Positions 43,639 through 54,799 of a stretch of DNA of 64,000 nucleotides are shown piece by piece. Within the stretch, counting starts at the first letter, position 1. Each line of letters begins with the position of its first letter. The notes beneath the pieces were generated by a model. It saw only the letters and a list, made by a program, of their open reading frames with translations, searched no databases and was not told where the DNA came from. The DNA comes from Kribbella soli (GTDB lineage Bacteria; Actinomycetota; Actinomycetes; Propionibacteriales; Kribbellaceae). A program made the translations under genes and the position numbers. Location of the stretch: positions 1,240,001-1,304,000 of the forward strand of contig NZ_SJJZ01000002.1 in assembly GCF_004331345.1 (NCBI RefSeq). The letters run 5' to 3'.

Positions 43639-44541
43639 ATGATCAAGCCGGTCGAACTCCGTGCGGTGACCCCGGAAGCGTCGTTCGCGGACGCGCTGCG
43701 GCAGGCGATCGCGCGCCGCGGGCTGGCCCTCAACCGGATCCGGACCCATCTGGCCGACCGCGGGCTGCACGTCGGGGTCGCGACGCTCAGCACCTGGCAG
43801 AGCGGACGCCGGGTGCCCTGCGAGGATTCGCTGGCGATCGTTGCGGCGCTCGAGGAACTCCTGCAGGTGCCGCCCGGCTGGCTGACCGGACGGATCCCTC
43901 CGGCGCGCACCGAGCCGGAGACATCACCGCAGCCGTACGCCGTTGTCGACTACGCCGAGGCGCTCACCCGGCTGCTCGACCGGCTCCGCCGCGACGCCCA
44001 CGGCCGGCTGCGCAACGTGACCGTTCTCGAAGAGGTCCGAATGGGCGCGGATCGGAGCGCGCACTGCCGGCGGGTGATCCAGAGCGTGGTCGCCGTACAG
44101 CCTGTGGATCGGCTGATCATCGCGCACCAGGGCGAGCCGGGCTGCGACGCCGAGAAGCTCGCCTTGCGGGCACTGAGTGGTTGCCGGACCGGCCGGATCG
44201 CCCGCTCCCCCGAGGCCGGCGCGATGCTCGGCGAACTGCTGCTCGACCGGGTCCTCGCGGTCGGCGAGACGGCCGTCGTGCGCTACGAGATCGAGGACCG
44301 CACCGGGCTGCCGGCGACGGAGTACCAGCGGTTCAGCGAGTGGGGCGGGATGCACTGCGTGCTGGAGGTTCAGTTCGACCGGGCCGCGCTCCCGGTCCGC
44401 GTCCACGAGATCCGCCGCCGCCACACCTCCGGCCCGAACCTGGTACACCGCGAACTGATGCTCACCCCCGACGGCCGCGTCCACGTCATCGAAGCATCCG
44501 CAGACCCCGGCACAGTAGGAATCACCTGGGAATGGGACTAG
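43639..44541 (+). CDS. XRE-family helix-turn-helix regulator with C-terminal sensing region
   Basis: 300 residues from ATG 43639 (AAGGAG 10 nt upstream; GTG 43630 would touch it). The HTH is ADALRQAIARRGLALNRIRT with GVATLSTWQSGRRVPCEDS and LEELLQVPPGWLTGRI. The remaining 200 residues form a beta-rich domain (NVTVLEEVRMGADRSAHCRR, VVRYEIEDRTGLPATEYQRF, MHCVLEVQFDRAALPVRVHE) repeated in many actinobacterial XRE proteins, possibly a ligand domain. It is divergent from the protease pair, which makes that operon a likely target. Confidence 0.8.
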   Translation: MIKPVELRAVTPEASFADALRQAIARRGLALNRIRTHLADRGLHVGVATLSTWQSGRRVPCEDSLAIVAALEELLQVPPGWLTGRIPPARTEPETSPQPYAVVDYAEALTRLLDRLRRDAHGRLRNVTVLEEVRMGADRSAHCRRVIQSVVAVQPVDRLIIAHQGEPGCDAEKLALRALSGCRTGRIARSPEAGAMLGELLLDRVLAVGETAVVRYEIEDRTGLPATEYQRFSEWGGMHCVLEVQFDRAALPVRVHEIRRRHTSGPNLVHRELMLTPDGRVHVIEASADPGTVGITWEWD

Positions 44542-44742
44542 CCCGCTCCCCCTCCCGCTCCCGGCCGTCCGCAATTTCGTGGGCTGACCCACCAATTTGG
44601 TGGGTAGACCCATGACCTGCTGGGTTCGTGACCGTGGTTCAGGGTGCAGAACCCCCGACCTGATGGGTCTACCCACCAAATTCGCACTCAGCGGCGGGCG
44701 CCGGGCGCGTGGATGAGCGGGCACGGCGGACGGGCGCGCGGC
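44542..44742. repeat. Intergenic region with 20-bp perfect inverted repeat
   Basis: AATTTGGTGGGTAGACCCAT at 44594-44613 and its exact complement at 44663-44682 bracket a 49-nt loop that itself has GGGTTC/GAACCC. It sits between two convergent genes. A bidirectional terminator is possible, but the arms are less GC-rich than the other terminators here. Confidence 0.75.
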
Positions 44743-44874
44743 GGGTGCGGCGCGGGCGGGTGCGGTGCGGGTGAGTGCGGTGCGGGTGAGTGCGGTGCGG
44801 GTCAGCGGGTCGACGCGGGTCCGGTGCGGGCGAGTGCGGTGGGGGTGAGTGCGGTGGGGGTGAGTGCGGTGGGG
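44743..44874. repeat. 15-bp tandem repeat tract
   Basis: About eight degenerate copies of GAGTGCGGTGCGGGT or GAGTGCGGTGGGGGT, interrupted once near 44803-44828. The tract ends at the stop codon of the M15-like gene, so it forms the 3' untranslated part of that transcript. Confidence 0.75.
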
Positions 44875-45801
44875 TTAGGTGCGGAAGCCGGCGTGGATGT
44901 GGTCGTGGTGGGTTTGGTCGGAGAAGTACGCCGTACCGGAGAGTTGGTAGGGGCCGCCTACGTTGTAGGAACCCAGGGACTCGGTGGCGCGCATGTACGA
45001 CGTGATGAGCGCGCGGGACGTTGACGGCGATACGACCGGGTGGCCGTCGATCTGCCAGGTGTCGAACGCCCGGCCGCGGGGGTGGTCGCTCGGGCGGTCG
45101 GTGCCGAAGACGTTGGTCGGGTGGCCGGAGCGGATCACGCTGACCCCGATCCGATACGTCTTTGCGAGCTCGAGCATCGTGGTGAGCACGTTGTTATGCA
45201 CCTGCCCCGAGCGGATGTCCGCGGCGGATGCGGGCGGCAACAGGATCTGCTCGCTGGCCAGCACCTGCCGCGCGGCGGCCGACAGGCTCGCAACCGGCGC
45301 TCCGGGTTGAGCGGGGTGCGTCGCGGTCACCCGCCAGGTCCCCTGCGACGACTTGCTCAGTCGTACGTCGACCGTCGTACCGCCGCTGATCAAGCGGTTC
45401 TGTCTGATCGAGTACACGCGGCATGGCACCAGAACGCTTGCCGAGTCGCTCAAAATACCGCCGTACTGCGCGTCAATCACCTCGATCACAGCCGGCGTTT
45501 CCGTCGGCTGCAGCAGCTTGACGACCGCCGCCACCGCGAGCCGCTTCACCTGCGGCTGAATCTCACCCGGCCCCGGCACCCAGCTCTGCACTGACGGCAA
45601 CACAACCGTGGGCTTCGTCGTAGCCGGCGGAGCAGAAGTCGACGGAGGTGCAGTCGTCGGAGTCGGAGTCGGAGTCGGTGTCGGAGTCGGTGTCGGAGTC
45701 GGTGGGGTCGAGCTCGGCTGATTCTGAGCTGACGAATCACTGCACCCAGCCAGCAACCCAACACCCGCGACCAGAAACGCGCGACGCCCGACACGGCTCA
45801 T
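44875..45801 (-). CDS. M15-like (D-Ala-D-Ala carboxypeptidase fold) lipoprotein
   Basis: 308 residues from ATG 45801. RRAFLVAGVGLLAGC gives a Tat-like signal with lipobox Cys20, followed by a (Pro-Thr)n linker. The middle domain (GEIQPQVKRLAVAAVVKLL to GGTTVDVRLSKSSQGTWRVT) is of unknown type. The C-terminal domain has SDHPRGRAFDTW and HHDHIHAGF, the His/Asp/His set of M15-type zinc peptidases that trim peptidoglycan stems. A catalytic role is likely but not shown. The mature protein sits outside the membrane. Confidence 0.75.
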   Translation of the reverse strand: MSRVGRRAFLVAGVGLLAGCSDSSAQNQPSSTPPTPTPTPTPTPTPTPTTAPPSTSAPPATTKPTVVLPSVQSWVPGPGEIQPQVKRLAVAAVVKLLQPTETPAVIEVIDAQYGGILSDSASVLVPCRVYSIRQNRLISGGTTVDVRLSKSSQGTWRVTATHPAQPGAPVASLSAAARQVLASEQILLPPASAADIRSGQVHNNVLTTMLELAKTYRIGVSVIRSGHPTNVFGTDRPSDHPRGRAFDTWQIDGHPVVSPSTSRALITSYMRATESLGSYNVGGPYQLSGTAYFSDQTHHDHIHAGFRT

Positions 45802-45820
45802 ATCTGCAGTGTCCCCACCC

Positions 45821-46297
45821 TCACAAACAGAGCCTGCAGTCCGTGTAGTCGCCGAGATACAACCCATGCTTCGGGCAACGGACGAACGCAGCCTCCACCG
45901 GCTCCAGATCCCAGAGCCGCGGCAACTCAACCGCCTCGGCCGACGGCCTGAAGTCCAGGACCAGCCGCTCGTACTCCGCCAGATATCCCTCGGCGTACGG
46001 CGGCTCATAGCTCAGCAACTCCCACCGGTACCGCGTCGCCGCCAGCCGAACCACGCGCAGCAGGTAGTCCCGCTCGGCCTCCCACTCGGCAGCCGGCCAG
46101 GGCAGCTCGTCCAGGTCGAACCCGTCGTTCCCCAGCCCGATCCGGGAGTTGCACAGCAGCAACGCAAACCCACGCTCGAACGCCGTCTCCGCCAGCTCAC
46201 ACGCAGGCAGCGCAAGCACGTCCAAGAAGACCGCGGTCGCTCCGTTGGACAGCTTCAGGCCCGGACCGTCGGCCGAACCGCGGAACCAGTCGCCCAC
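45821..46297 (-). CDS. Unassigned protein with C-terminal zinc-knuckle-like motif
   Basis: 158 residues from GTG 46297, 5 bp after the relA stop. SNGATAVFLDVLALPACELA and ERGFALLLCNSRIGLGNDGF suggest an alpha/beta domain; the end RCPKHGLYLGDYTDCRLCL has a CxxH-CxxC arrangement that could bind zinc. Glu/Leu-rich helices lie between. I do not recognise a family. It is read through from relA, but no functional link is known. Confidence 0.55.
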   Translation of the reverse strand: MGDWFRGSADGPGLKLSNGATAVFLDVLALPACELAETAFERGFALLLCNSRIGLGNDGFDLDELPWPAAEWEAERDYLLRVVRLAATRYRWELLSYEPPYAEGYLAEYERLVLDFRPSAEAVELPRLWDLEPVEAAFVRCPKHGLYLGDYTDCRLCL

Positions 46298-46302
46298 CGG
46301 AG

Positions 46303-48684
<2,382 letters not shown>

Positions 48685-48809
48685 GTTGTGTCCCTCCGCC
48701 GACAGGGCACCAGTCTAGAGGCCAGCGTCCAACGAGGCAGAACCGCCTGTGGACAACACGCCGGGTAAGCCGGCGGCGACGGAGAGTTTGCCCGAATTCA
48801 GACGCGATT

Positions 48810-49349
48810 TCAGACTGTGAGGAGGGCGGTGACTGCTTCGCCCTCGAGGCGCTTCCGACCCGGGAGGAACGACAGTTCCAGCAGCACCGCCGTACCCAGG
48901 ACCTCGGCGCCGCAGCGGCGGATGAGCCGCAGACAGGCCTCGACCGTGCCGCCGGTGGCCAGGACGTCGTCGATGACGAGGACGCGGTCACCAGGAGCGA
49001 ACGCGTCCTGGTGCACCTCGATCGTCGCCTCGCCGTACTCCAGCGCGTACGACTCCTCGTACGTCGCCGCCGGCAACTTCCCCTTCTTACGCACCGGCAC
49101 GAACCCGGCGCCGAGCGCGAGCGCGACCGGGGCCGCCAGGATGAACCCGCGCGCCTCGATCCCGACCACCTTGTCGACGACCGGCCTGCCGTCGTCGTCC
49201 TTCCCGACCGCCGCCAGCGCCTCCACGACCTGGCCGAAGCCGGTGTGATCGGCCAGCAGCGGGGTGATGTCCTTGAACACCACCCCCGCCTGCGGGTAGT
49301 CCGGAATGTCGCGGATACCGTCCGCGAGGACCTGCTCGAGCGACCGCAT
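48810..49349 (-). CDS. apt: Adenine phosphoribosyltransferase
   Basis: Salvages adenine to AMP using PRPP. 179 residues with GIEARGFILAAPVALALGAG and the PRPP loop VLVIDDVLATGGT. ATG at 49349 overlaps the secF stop as TGATG; an in-frame GTG lies just before it at 49352. The last residues match the family length of about 170-185. Confidence 0.94.
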   Translation of the reverse strand: MRSLEQVLADGIRDIPDYPQAGVVFKDITPLLADHTGFGQVVEALAAVGKDDDGRPVVDKVVGIEARGFILAAPVALALGAGFVPVRKKGKLPAATYEESYALEYGEATIEVHQDAFAPGDRVLVIDDVLATGGTVEACLRLIRRCGAEVLGTAVLLELSFLPGRKRLEGEAVTALLTV

Positions 49350-50536
49350 CACTTACCGCGCTTCGACCGCGGCTTGCGCGTCGGCTGCGGACGCCCTGCG
49401 GCCGCCGCCTTCATCGGCCGCGACGACGGCGCCGGAGCCGCCCCGGTCGCCCGGTCGGCCTTCCGCGGCGTGTCCTGTACGTCGGAACGCGCCGCGGCAC
49501 CCGCCGGGGCACCGACCGTCGCGACGCCCACCGGAGCGGCCGCAGCGGCAGCGAGCTGCGCCTTCTTCGCGGTCACGCGCTTGTTCAGCGCCTGCATGCC
49601 CGGCTCGCGCTCCTTGAAGACCGCGAGCAGCGACGGCGCGATGAAGATCGACGAGTACGCACCGACGGCGATACCGACGAACAGCGCCAGCGACAGGTCC
49701 TTGAGCGGGCCGGTGCCGAGGACGACCGTGCCGACGACCAGGATCGCGCCCACCGGCAGCAGCGCGGTGACCGTGGTGTTGATCGACCGGACCACGGTCT
49801 GGTTGACGGCGAGGTTGGTCGCGTCCGAGTAGGTGTAGCGGTTCGACCCGGTGATGCCGCGGGTGTTCTCCCGGACCTTGTCGAACACGACCACGGTGTC
49901 GTACAGCGAGTAACCGAGGATCGTCAGTACGCCGATCACCGTCGCCGGCGTGACGTCGAAGCCGATCAGCGCGTACACACCGACCGTGATCGTGACGTCG
50001 TGGACCAGTGCGATGATCGCGGCCATCGAGGCCTTGGCTTCTCGGAAGTAGACCCAGATCACCCCGAACACCAGGACCAGGAACACGATCAGCGCCAGGA
50101 TCGCCTTGTCGGCGATCTGCTGGCCCCAGGACGCGCCGATCTGCTGCGAGGTGACCTGCTCGGCCGGAATACCGGCCTCCTTGGCGATCGCCGCGCGCAC
50201 CGTGCCGATGTCGGCCTGGGCCAGCGGCTTGGTCTGCACGCGGACCTTCTCGTCGTTGATCGTCGTGACGACCGGGTCGCCGAGGTCCTTGGCGTTGGTC
50301 GCCTTCACGGCGTCGCCGAAGTCCTGCACGGTGCTGTCAGTGACCTTGACCTTGGCCTCGTACTCGACGCCGCCCTTGAACTCGATACCGAGCGCCAGGC
50401 CGCGCGCGAACAGTCCGCCCAGCGAAATCACGACCAGGGCGATCGAGATGCCGAACCAGAGCTTGCGGTGGCCGATGAAGTCGTAGGAGACCTCACCGCG
50501 GTGCAGCTTGGCACCGATCTGTCCGAGCTTCGACAT
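49349..50536 (-). CDS. secF: Protein translocase subunit SecF
   Basis: 395 residues with six membrane helices and the SecF signature SLYDTVVVFDKVRENTRG. It works with SecD to use proton motive force in late steps of secretion. ATG 50536 follows GGAGGTCTG and overlaps the secD stop as TGATG. The C-terminal 90 residues are an Ala/Pro/Arg-rich cytoplasmic tail longer than in the enteric protein, as in other actinobacteria. Confidence 0.95.
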   Translation of the reverse strand: MSKLGQIGAKLHRGEVSYDFIGHRKLWFGISIALVVISLGGLFARGLALGIEFKGGVEYEAKVKVTDSTVQDFGDAVKATNAKDLGDPVVTTINDEKVRVQTKPLAQADIGTVRAAIAKEAGIPAEQVTSQQIGASWGQQIADKAILALIVFLVLVFGVIWVYFREAKASMAAIIALVHDVTITVGVYALIGFDVTPATVIGVLTILGYSLYDTVVVFDKVRENTRGITGSNRYTYSDATNLAVNQTVVRSINTTVTALLPVGAILVVGTVVLGTGPLKDLSLALFVGIAVGAYSSIFIAPSLLAVFKEREPGMQALNKRVTAKKAQLAAAAAAPVGVATVGAPAGAAARSDVQDTPRKADRATGAAPAPSSRPMKAAAAGRPQPTRKPRSKRGK

Positions 50537-52287
50537 CAGACCTCCCCTCCGACCGGCTTGCGCGTCGACGGCGTCTTCCGCGGCCGGGCCGACGGTTTCG
50601 TCTGTCCGGGCAGTCGTTCGACGCCCAGATGCTCCGGATCCAGTCCGGACAGCTTGTGCCCGTGGCCGAAGAAGTCGGTCCGGGCCAGCAGCGTGACCAA
50701 CGGCTTGGTGAACAGGAACACCACGACCAGGTCGATCAGCGTGGTCAGGCCGAGCGTGAACGCGAAGCCCTTGACGCTGCCGATCGCCAGCACGTACAGC
50801 ACCAGCGCGGCGAGCAGCGAGATCGAGTCGGCGGCGATGATCGTGTGCTTGGCGCGGGCCCAGCCGGTCTCCACCGAGGAGCGCAGGCTGCGGCCCTCAC
50901 GGACCTCGTCGCGCAGTCGTTCGAAGTAGATGATGAACGAGTCCGCGGTGATACCGACGGCCACGATCAGACCGGCGATACCGGCCAGCGACAGCGTGAA
51001 CCCGATCGCCTTGCCGAGCAGGATCACCAGCGATCCGGTGAGGATGCCGGCGACCGCGAGCGACAGCACCACGACCACGCCGAGACCGCGGTAGTACAGG
51101 AAGCAGAACACGACGACCAGCGCCAGACCGGCGAGACCGGCCCAGATACCGGCGGAGAGCTGGTCGCCACCGAGCTGCGGCGACACGGTCTCGACCGACG
51201 AGATGTCGAACTTGACCGGCAGCGCGCCGTACTTCAGCACGTTCGCCAGGTCGCGGGCCTCGGCCTCGGTGAAGGTACCGGTGATCTGCGCCTGGCCGCC
51301 CGGGATCGGGCTGTCCACACTCGGCGTCGAGATGGTCTCGCCGTCGAGCACGATCGCGAACAGGTTCTGGCCCTGGCCGCGCTTCGAGATCGCCGTCGTC
51401 GCCTTGAAGAACTTGTCGCCGCCCTCGCCGGTGAACTTCAGGTTCACCTGCCACTGCAGGCCGTTCTGCGGGATGCCCGCGGAGGCGTCCGAGAGGTCGG
51501 TGCCGTTCAGGATCGCCGGGCCGAGCAGGTACTTGTAGGTGCCTTGGCGGTCACAGGAGAAGATCGGCCGGTCCGGGTAGTCGAGCTGCTTGTCGCCGCA
51601 CTTGAACGCCGCGAACGCCGCCTGCGTGGCCGCGTCCGGCGTGTAGTTCAACGGGTCGCCCCCGGTGGCCGGCGTCGACGGCGTGGCGCTCGGCGTCGTA
51701 CTGGCCTTCGGGGTCGTGCTGGCCTTCGGGGTCGGCGTCGGCGTCGCGCCACCGAGCGCGCTCGACCAGGCCCGGCCCTTCGGCGTGGTGCTCGGCTTGA
51801 TCGTGGCGCTCGGTGTCACCTTCGTGCTCGGCGTCGGCGTCGCGCTGGGCTTCGGCGTGGTGCCCGGCTTCGGCGTCGTCGTCGGCGTCGGAGTGGGCTG
51901 CGGTGCGGCGGCGTCCGAGCTGTACACCACCCGGAAGTAGAGCAGCGCGGTCTGACCGACCTGCGACACCAGGGATTCCTTCGTGGCACCCGGGACGGCC
52001 ACGTTGATGTGGTTCGCCCCGGAGGTGGTGATGTCGGACTCGGCGACACCCGCGCCGTTGACCCGCTGGCCGATGATGTTCTTGGCCTCGTTCAGCTGGT
52101 CGGCGGTGACCTTGCCGCTGCCGTCGATCGTGCTGGCGGTCAGCGTGATGGTCGTGCCGCCCCGCAGGTCCAGCCCGAGCTTGGGCTTCCAGGTCTGGGT
52201 CAGCGCCATGATCCCGAACAGCAGAACCACGACCACCAGCAAGCCGATCAGGCTCCGCCCGGGGCGGGATGTCGAAGTCGTTGCCAC
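50536..52287 (-). CDS. secD: Protein translocase subunit SecD
   Basis: 583 residues. The first helix (LIGLLVVVVLLFGIMALTQT) and KLGLDLRGGTTITLTA open the protein; helices at the C-terminal half and VGITADSFIIYFERLRDEVR are SecD marks. In the periplasmic P1 region (about residues 130-210) a Pro/Thr/Lys-rich low-complexity tract is inserted, which also carries a short SSALGGATPTP part; this is not part of the enzyme fold. It forms an operon with secF and yajC. Confidence 0.94.
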   Translation of the reverse strand: MATTSTSRPGRSLIGLLVVVVLLFGIMALTQTWKPKLGLDLRGGTTITLTASTIDGSGKVTADQLNEAKNIIGQRVNGAGVAESDITTSGANHINVAVPGATKESLVSQVGQTALLYFRVVYSSDAAAPQPTPTPTTTPKPGTTPKPSATPTPSTKVTPSATIKPSTTPKGRAWSSALGGATPTPTPKASTTPKASTTPSATPSTPATGGDPLNYTPDAATQAAFAAFKCGDKQLDYPDRPIFSCDRQGTYKYLLGPAILNGTDLSDASAGIPQNGLQWQVNLKFTGEGGDKFFKATTAISKRGQGQNLFAIVLDGETISTPSVDSPIPGGQAQITGTFTEAEARDLANVLKYGALPVKFDISSVETVSPQLGGDQLSAGIWAGLAGLALVVVFCFLYYRGLGVVVVLSLAVAGILTGSLVILLGKAIGFTLSLAGIAGLIVAVGITADSFIIYFERLRDEVREGRSLRSSVETGWARAKHTIIAADSISLLAALVLYVLAIGSVKGFAFTLGLTTLIDLVVVFLFTKPLVTLLARTDFFGHGHKLSGLDPEHLGVERLPGQTKPSARPRKTPSTRKPVGGEV

Positions 52288-52373
52288 GTCAGTTTCAACC
52301 TTTGTACTTCTGGGCGCGCCGCACCGTCAGGTGGACGCCGAACGCCGCGCCGCAGGCCGTTGGGACGGAAAAA

Positions 52374-52862
52374 TCAGTTCTCGGTGTGCGTCGGCGGCAG
52401 CTTCGGCGTGTCCTGCACCTTGCCGTCGGCCTTGTCACCGGCCTTACCCGCATCCGGTACGTCGACCTTGGCCGCGTCGTCGTCCGCCGCTTCATCGGTG
52501 TCGGCGTCGGCGGTTTCCTCAGCGGCGGTGGCCTCGGTGGAGGTCTCGGCCTCGTCGGCGGAGGTGTCTTCTTCCGGGACCACCCGGCCGACCGCGGCCT
52601 TGACGACCTGGACCAGTACGCCCTCGGAGATCTCCAGCGTCACGTACTCGTCGTCGGTCTCTTCGACGATGCCGACCAGTCCGCTGGTGGTGATCACCTT
52701 CGTGCCCGGCATCAGCGAGGCTACGGTCTGTGCCTGCCGCTCGCGCTGCTTACGCTGGGAGCGGCTCATGAACCAGATCATTCCGACGATCAGGATCAGC
52801 GGCAGCAGCAGCGTGATGCCGCCACCCCCGGAGGAGGCCATCGGTACGGCGAGGAGTTGCAT
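52374..52862 (-). CDS. yajC: Preprotein translocase subunit YajC
   Basis: 162 residues. A single membrane helix (ITLLLPLILIVGMIWFMSRS) followed by QRKQRERQAQTVASLMPGTK and a beta-barrel-like VITTSGLVGIVEET are typical. The last 55 residues are an acidic Ala/Glu/Asp tail (ADEAETSTEATAAEETADAD) longer than in enteric YajC. AAGGA lies upstream of the ATG. Confidence 0.93.
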   Translation of the reverse strand: MQLLAVPMASSGGGGITLLLPLILIVGMIWFMSRSQRKQRERQAQTVASLMPGTKVITTSGLVGIVEETDDEYVTLEISEGVLVQVVKAAVGRVVPEEDTSADEAETSTEATAAEETADADTDEAADDDAAKVDVPDAGKAGDKADGKVQDTPKLPPTHTEN

Positions 52863-53098
52863 CGGGTCTCAGAATCCTTCGTCGGCTCGGTTATAAGGCG
52901 TGCACCGCGCGAATGCGCAGGTCGCGGCGGAAGACCTGGAGGTCAGGCCACCGGGGAGTCTAACGCCGTGCGTCAACAACTACCGCATGACGCCGGGTCA
53001 CGTTTGCGTTACTCACACTGGTCGCTACGCAGTGTCTACGTTCCGGCACCGGCGGAGGTTCCCCGGCGATCGTCGTGTTCAGTTGAGGTTGAACTCCT

Positions 53099-54151
53099 TC
53101 AGTCCTCATCGGCGTCGAAGAGCGTGTCCGCGAACGTCGCGCCCTTCGGGACCTTGAGCCCGATGTGCCGCCAGGCCGCGGGCGTGGCGACACGACCACG
53201 CGGCGTACGGGCCAGGTAGCCCGACCGGACCAGGAACGGTTCGGCCACTTCCTCCACAGTCTCACGTTCCTCGCCGACCGCAACCGCCAACGTGGAAAGA
53301 CCGACCGGTCCGCCCCCGAATCGGCGGCACAGCGCGTCCAGCACCGACCGGTCCAGCCGGTCGAGGCCCATCTTGTCCACCTCGTACAGGTCCAGGGCCG
53401 CCTTCGACAGCGCGAGCGTGATGATGCCGTCGGCGCGTACCTCTGCGTAGTCGCGGACCCGGCGGAGCAGCCGGTTCGCGATCCGCGGCGTACCGCGGGA
53501 CCGGGACGCGATCTCGATGGCGGCCTCGGGGGTGATGTCGACCTCGAGCAGCGCGGCCGACCGGTTCACGATCTTCTCGAGTTCGGCGGCTTCGTAGAAC
53601 TCCAGGTGACCGGTGAACCCGAACCGGTCCCGCAGCGGCCCGGGCAGCAGACCGGCCCGCGTGGTCGCGCCGACCAGGGTGAACGGCGGGATCTCGAGCG
53701 GGATCGCGGTGGCGCCCGGTCCCTTGCCGACGATCACGTCGACCCGGAAGTCCTCCATCGCCATGTAGAGCAGCTCTTCCGCGGGCCGCGACATCCGGTG
53801 GATCTCGTCCAGGAACAGGACTTCGCCCTCGCTCAGCCCGGACAGGATCGCGGCCAGGTCGCCGGCGTGCTGGATCGCCGGCCCGCTGGTCACCCGCAGC
53901 GGAGTGGCCATCTCGCTGGCGATGATCATCGCCAGCGTGGTCTTGCCGAGCCCCGGCGGTCCGGACAGCAGCACGTGATCAGGCGTGCGGTTGCGGCCAC
54001 GAGCCGCGTGCAGCACCAGCTCGAGCTGCTCGCTGACCCGGCGCTGACCGCCGAACTCGGCCAGGGTGCGCGGCCGGAGCGCGGACTCGATCTTGCGTTC
54101 CTCGAGGTCCACCGCGTCGGCGGAGACCAGTGGGCGCACGTTGTCTTCCAT
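53099..54151 (-). CDS. ruvB: Holliday junction branch migration helicase RuvB
   Basis: 350 residues. Walker A GPPGLGKTT, Walker B VLFLDEIHRMSR, sensor 1 GATTRAGLLPGPLRDRFGF and the winged-helix C-terminus (SYLARTPRGRVATPAAWRHI-like end) are present. It drives branch migration with RuvA. It follows ruvA by 14 bp. Confidence 0.97.
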   Translation of the reverse strand: MEDNVRPLVSADAVDLEERKIESALRPRTLAEFGGQRRVSEQLELVLHAARGRNRTPDHVLLSGPPGLGKTTLAMIIASEMATPLRVTSGPAIQHAGDLAAILSGLSEGEVLFLDEIHRMSRPAEELLYMAMEDFRVDVIVGKGPGATAIPLEIPPFTLVGATTRAGLLPGPLRDRFGFTGHLEFYEAAELEKIVNRSAALLEVDITPEAAIEIASRSRGTPRIANRLLRRVRDYAEVRADGIITLALSKAALDLYEVDKMGLDRLDRSVLDALCRRFGGGPVGLSTLAVAVGEERETVEEVAEPFLVRSGYLARTPRGRVATPAAWRHIGLKVPKGATFADTLFDADED

Positions 54152-54165
54152 CGCTTACGCCCCCT

Positions 54166-54768
54166 TTACGCCTTGGAGAGCACGCGCAGCGCGGCCCGCA
54201 GCAGGTCGGGAACCGACGGATTCGGGTTGTCGGCGGCGAGCGGCGACACGGCGGTGACCGCGTCCTCGGCGTCGCGGGCCGACCAGCCCAGACCGACCAG
54301 ACCGGCCTGCACCTGGTCGCGCCACGCCTCCTGCGCCTGCAGCGGCCGGCCAGTCACCGTCCTCGACGGCGCACCGATCTTGTCCTTCAGCTCGAGCACG
54401 ATCCGCTGCGCACCCTTCTTACCGATGCCCGGAACCTTCACCAGTACGGCGAGATCCTCGGTCGCGACCGCCTGGCGCAACTGGTCCGGGCTCAGCACCG
54501 CGAGCGCGGCCTGGGCGAGCTTCGGCCCGACACCGGAGGCGGTCTGCAACAGCTCGAACAGGTTCTTCGCGTCGTCGTCGGCGAACCCGTACAGCGTCAG
54601 CGAGTCCTCACGGACCACCATCGACGTGGCGATCCGCGCCTCCTGCCCCGGGCGCAAACCGGCCAGCGTGCCCGGGTCGCAGTACACCTGCAGACCGATC
54701 CCGCCGACCTCGACCACGGCACTGTCCAGCCCGATGGCCGCCACCGGTCCACGTACAAAGGCGATCAT
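54166..54768 (-). CDS. ruvA: Holliday junction branch migration protein RuvA
   Basis: 200 residues from ATG 54768, which follows GGAGGG. MIAFVRGPVAAIGLDSAVVE is the OB-fold domain, TASGVGPKLAQAALAVLS and VPGIGKKGAQRIVLELKDK are the two helix-hairpin-helix motifs, and the C-terminal domain III (WSARDAEDAVTAV) contacts RuvB. The upstream in-frame extension is a shadow of ruvC. Confidence 0.96.
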   Translation of the reverse strand: MIAFVRGPVAAIGLDSAVVEVGGIGLQVYCDPGTLAGLRPGQEARIATSMVVREDSLTLYGFADDDAKNLFELLQTASGVGPKLAQAALAVLSPDQLRQAVATEDLAVLVKVPGIGKKGAQRIVLELKDKIGAPSRTVTGRPLQAQEAWRDQVQAGLVGLGWSARDAEDAVTAVSPLAADNPNPSVPDLLRAALRVLSKA

Positions 54769-54799
54769 CGCCACCCTCCAAGCCCGCTCGTTTCCGTGC

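Noticed and set aside
44743..44874. CRISPR array
   Set aside because: The repeats are contiguous 15-bp tandem units without unique spacers and no cas gene is near.
45648..45730. Short plus-strand frames over the Pro-Thr repeat of the M15-like gene
   Set aside because: They are the complement of the (Pro-Thr)n codons in a clear minus-strand gene.
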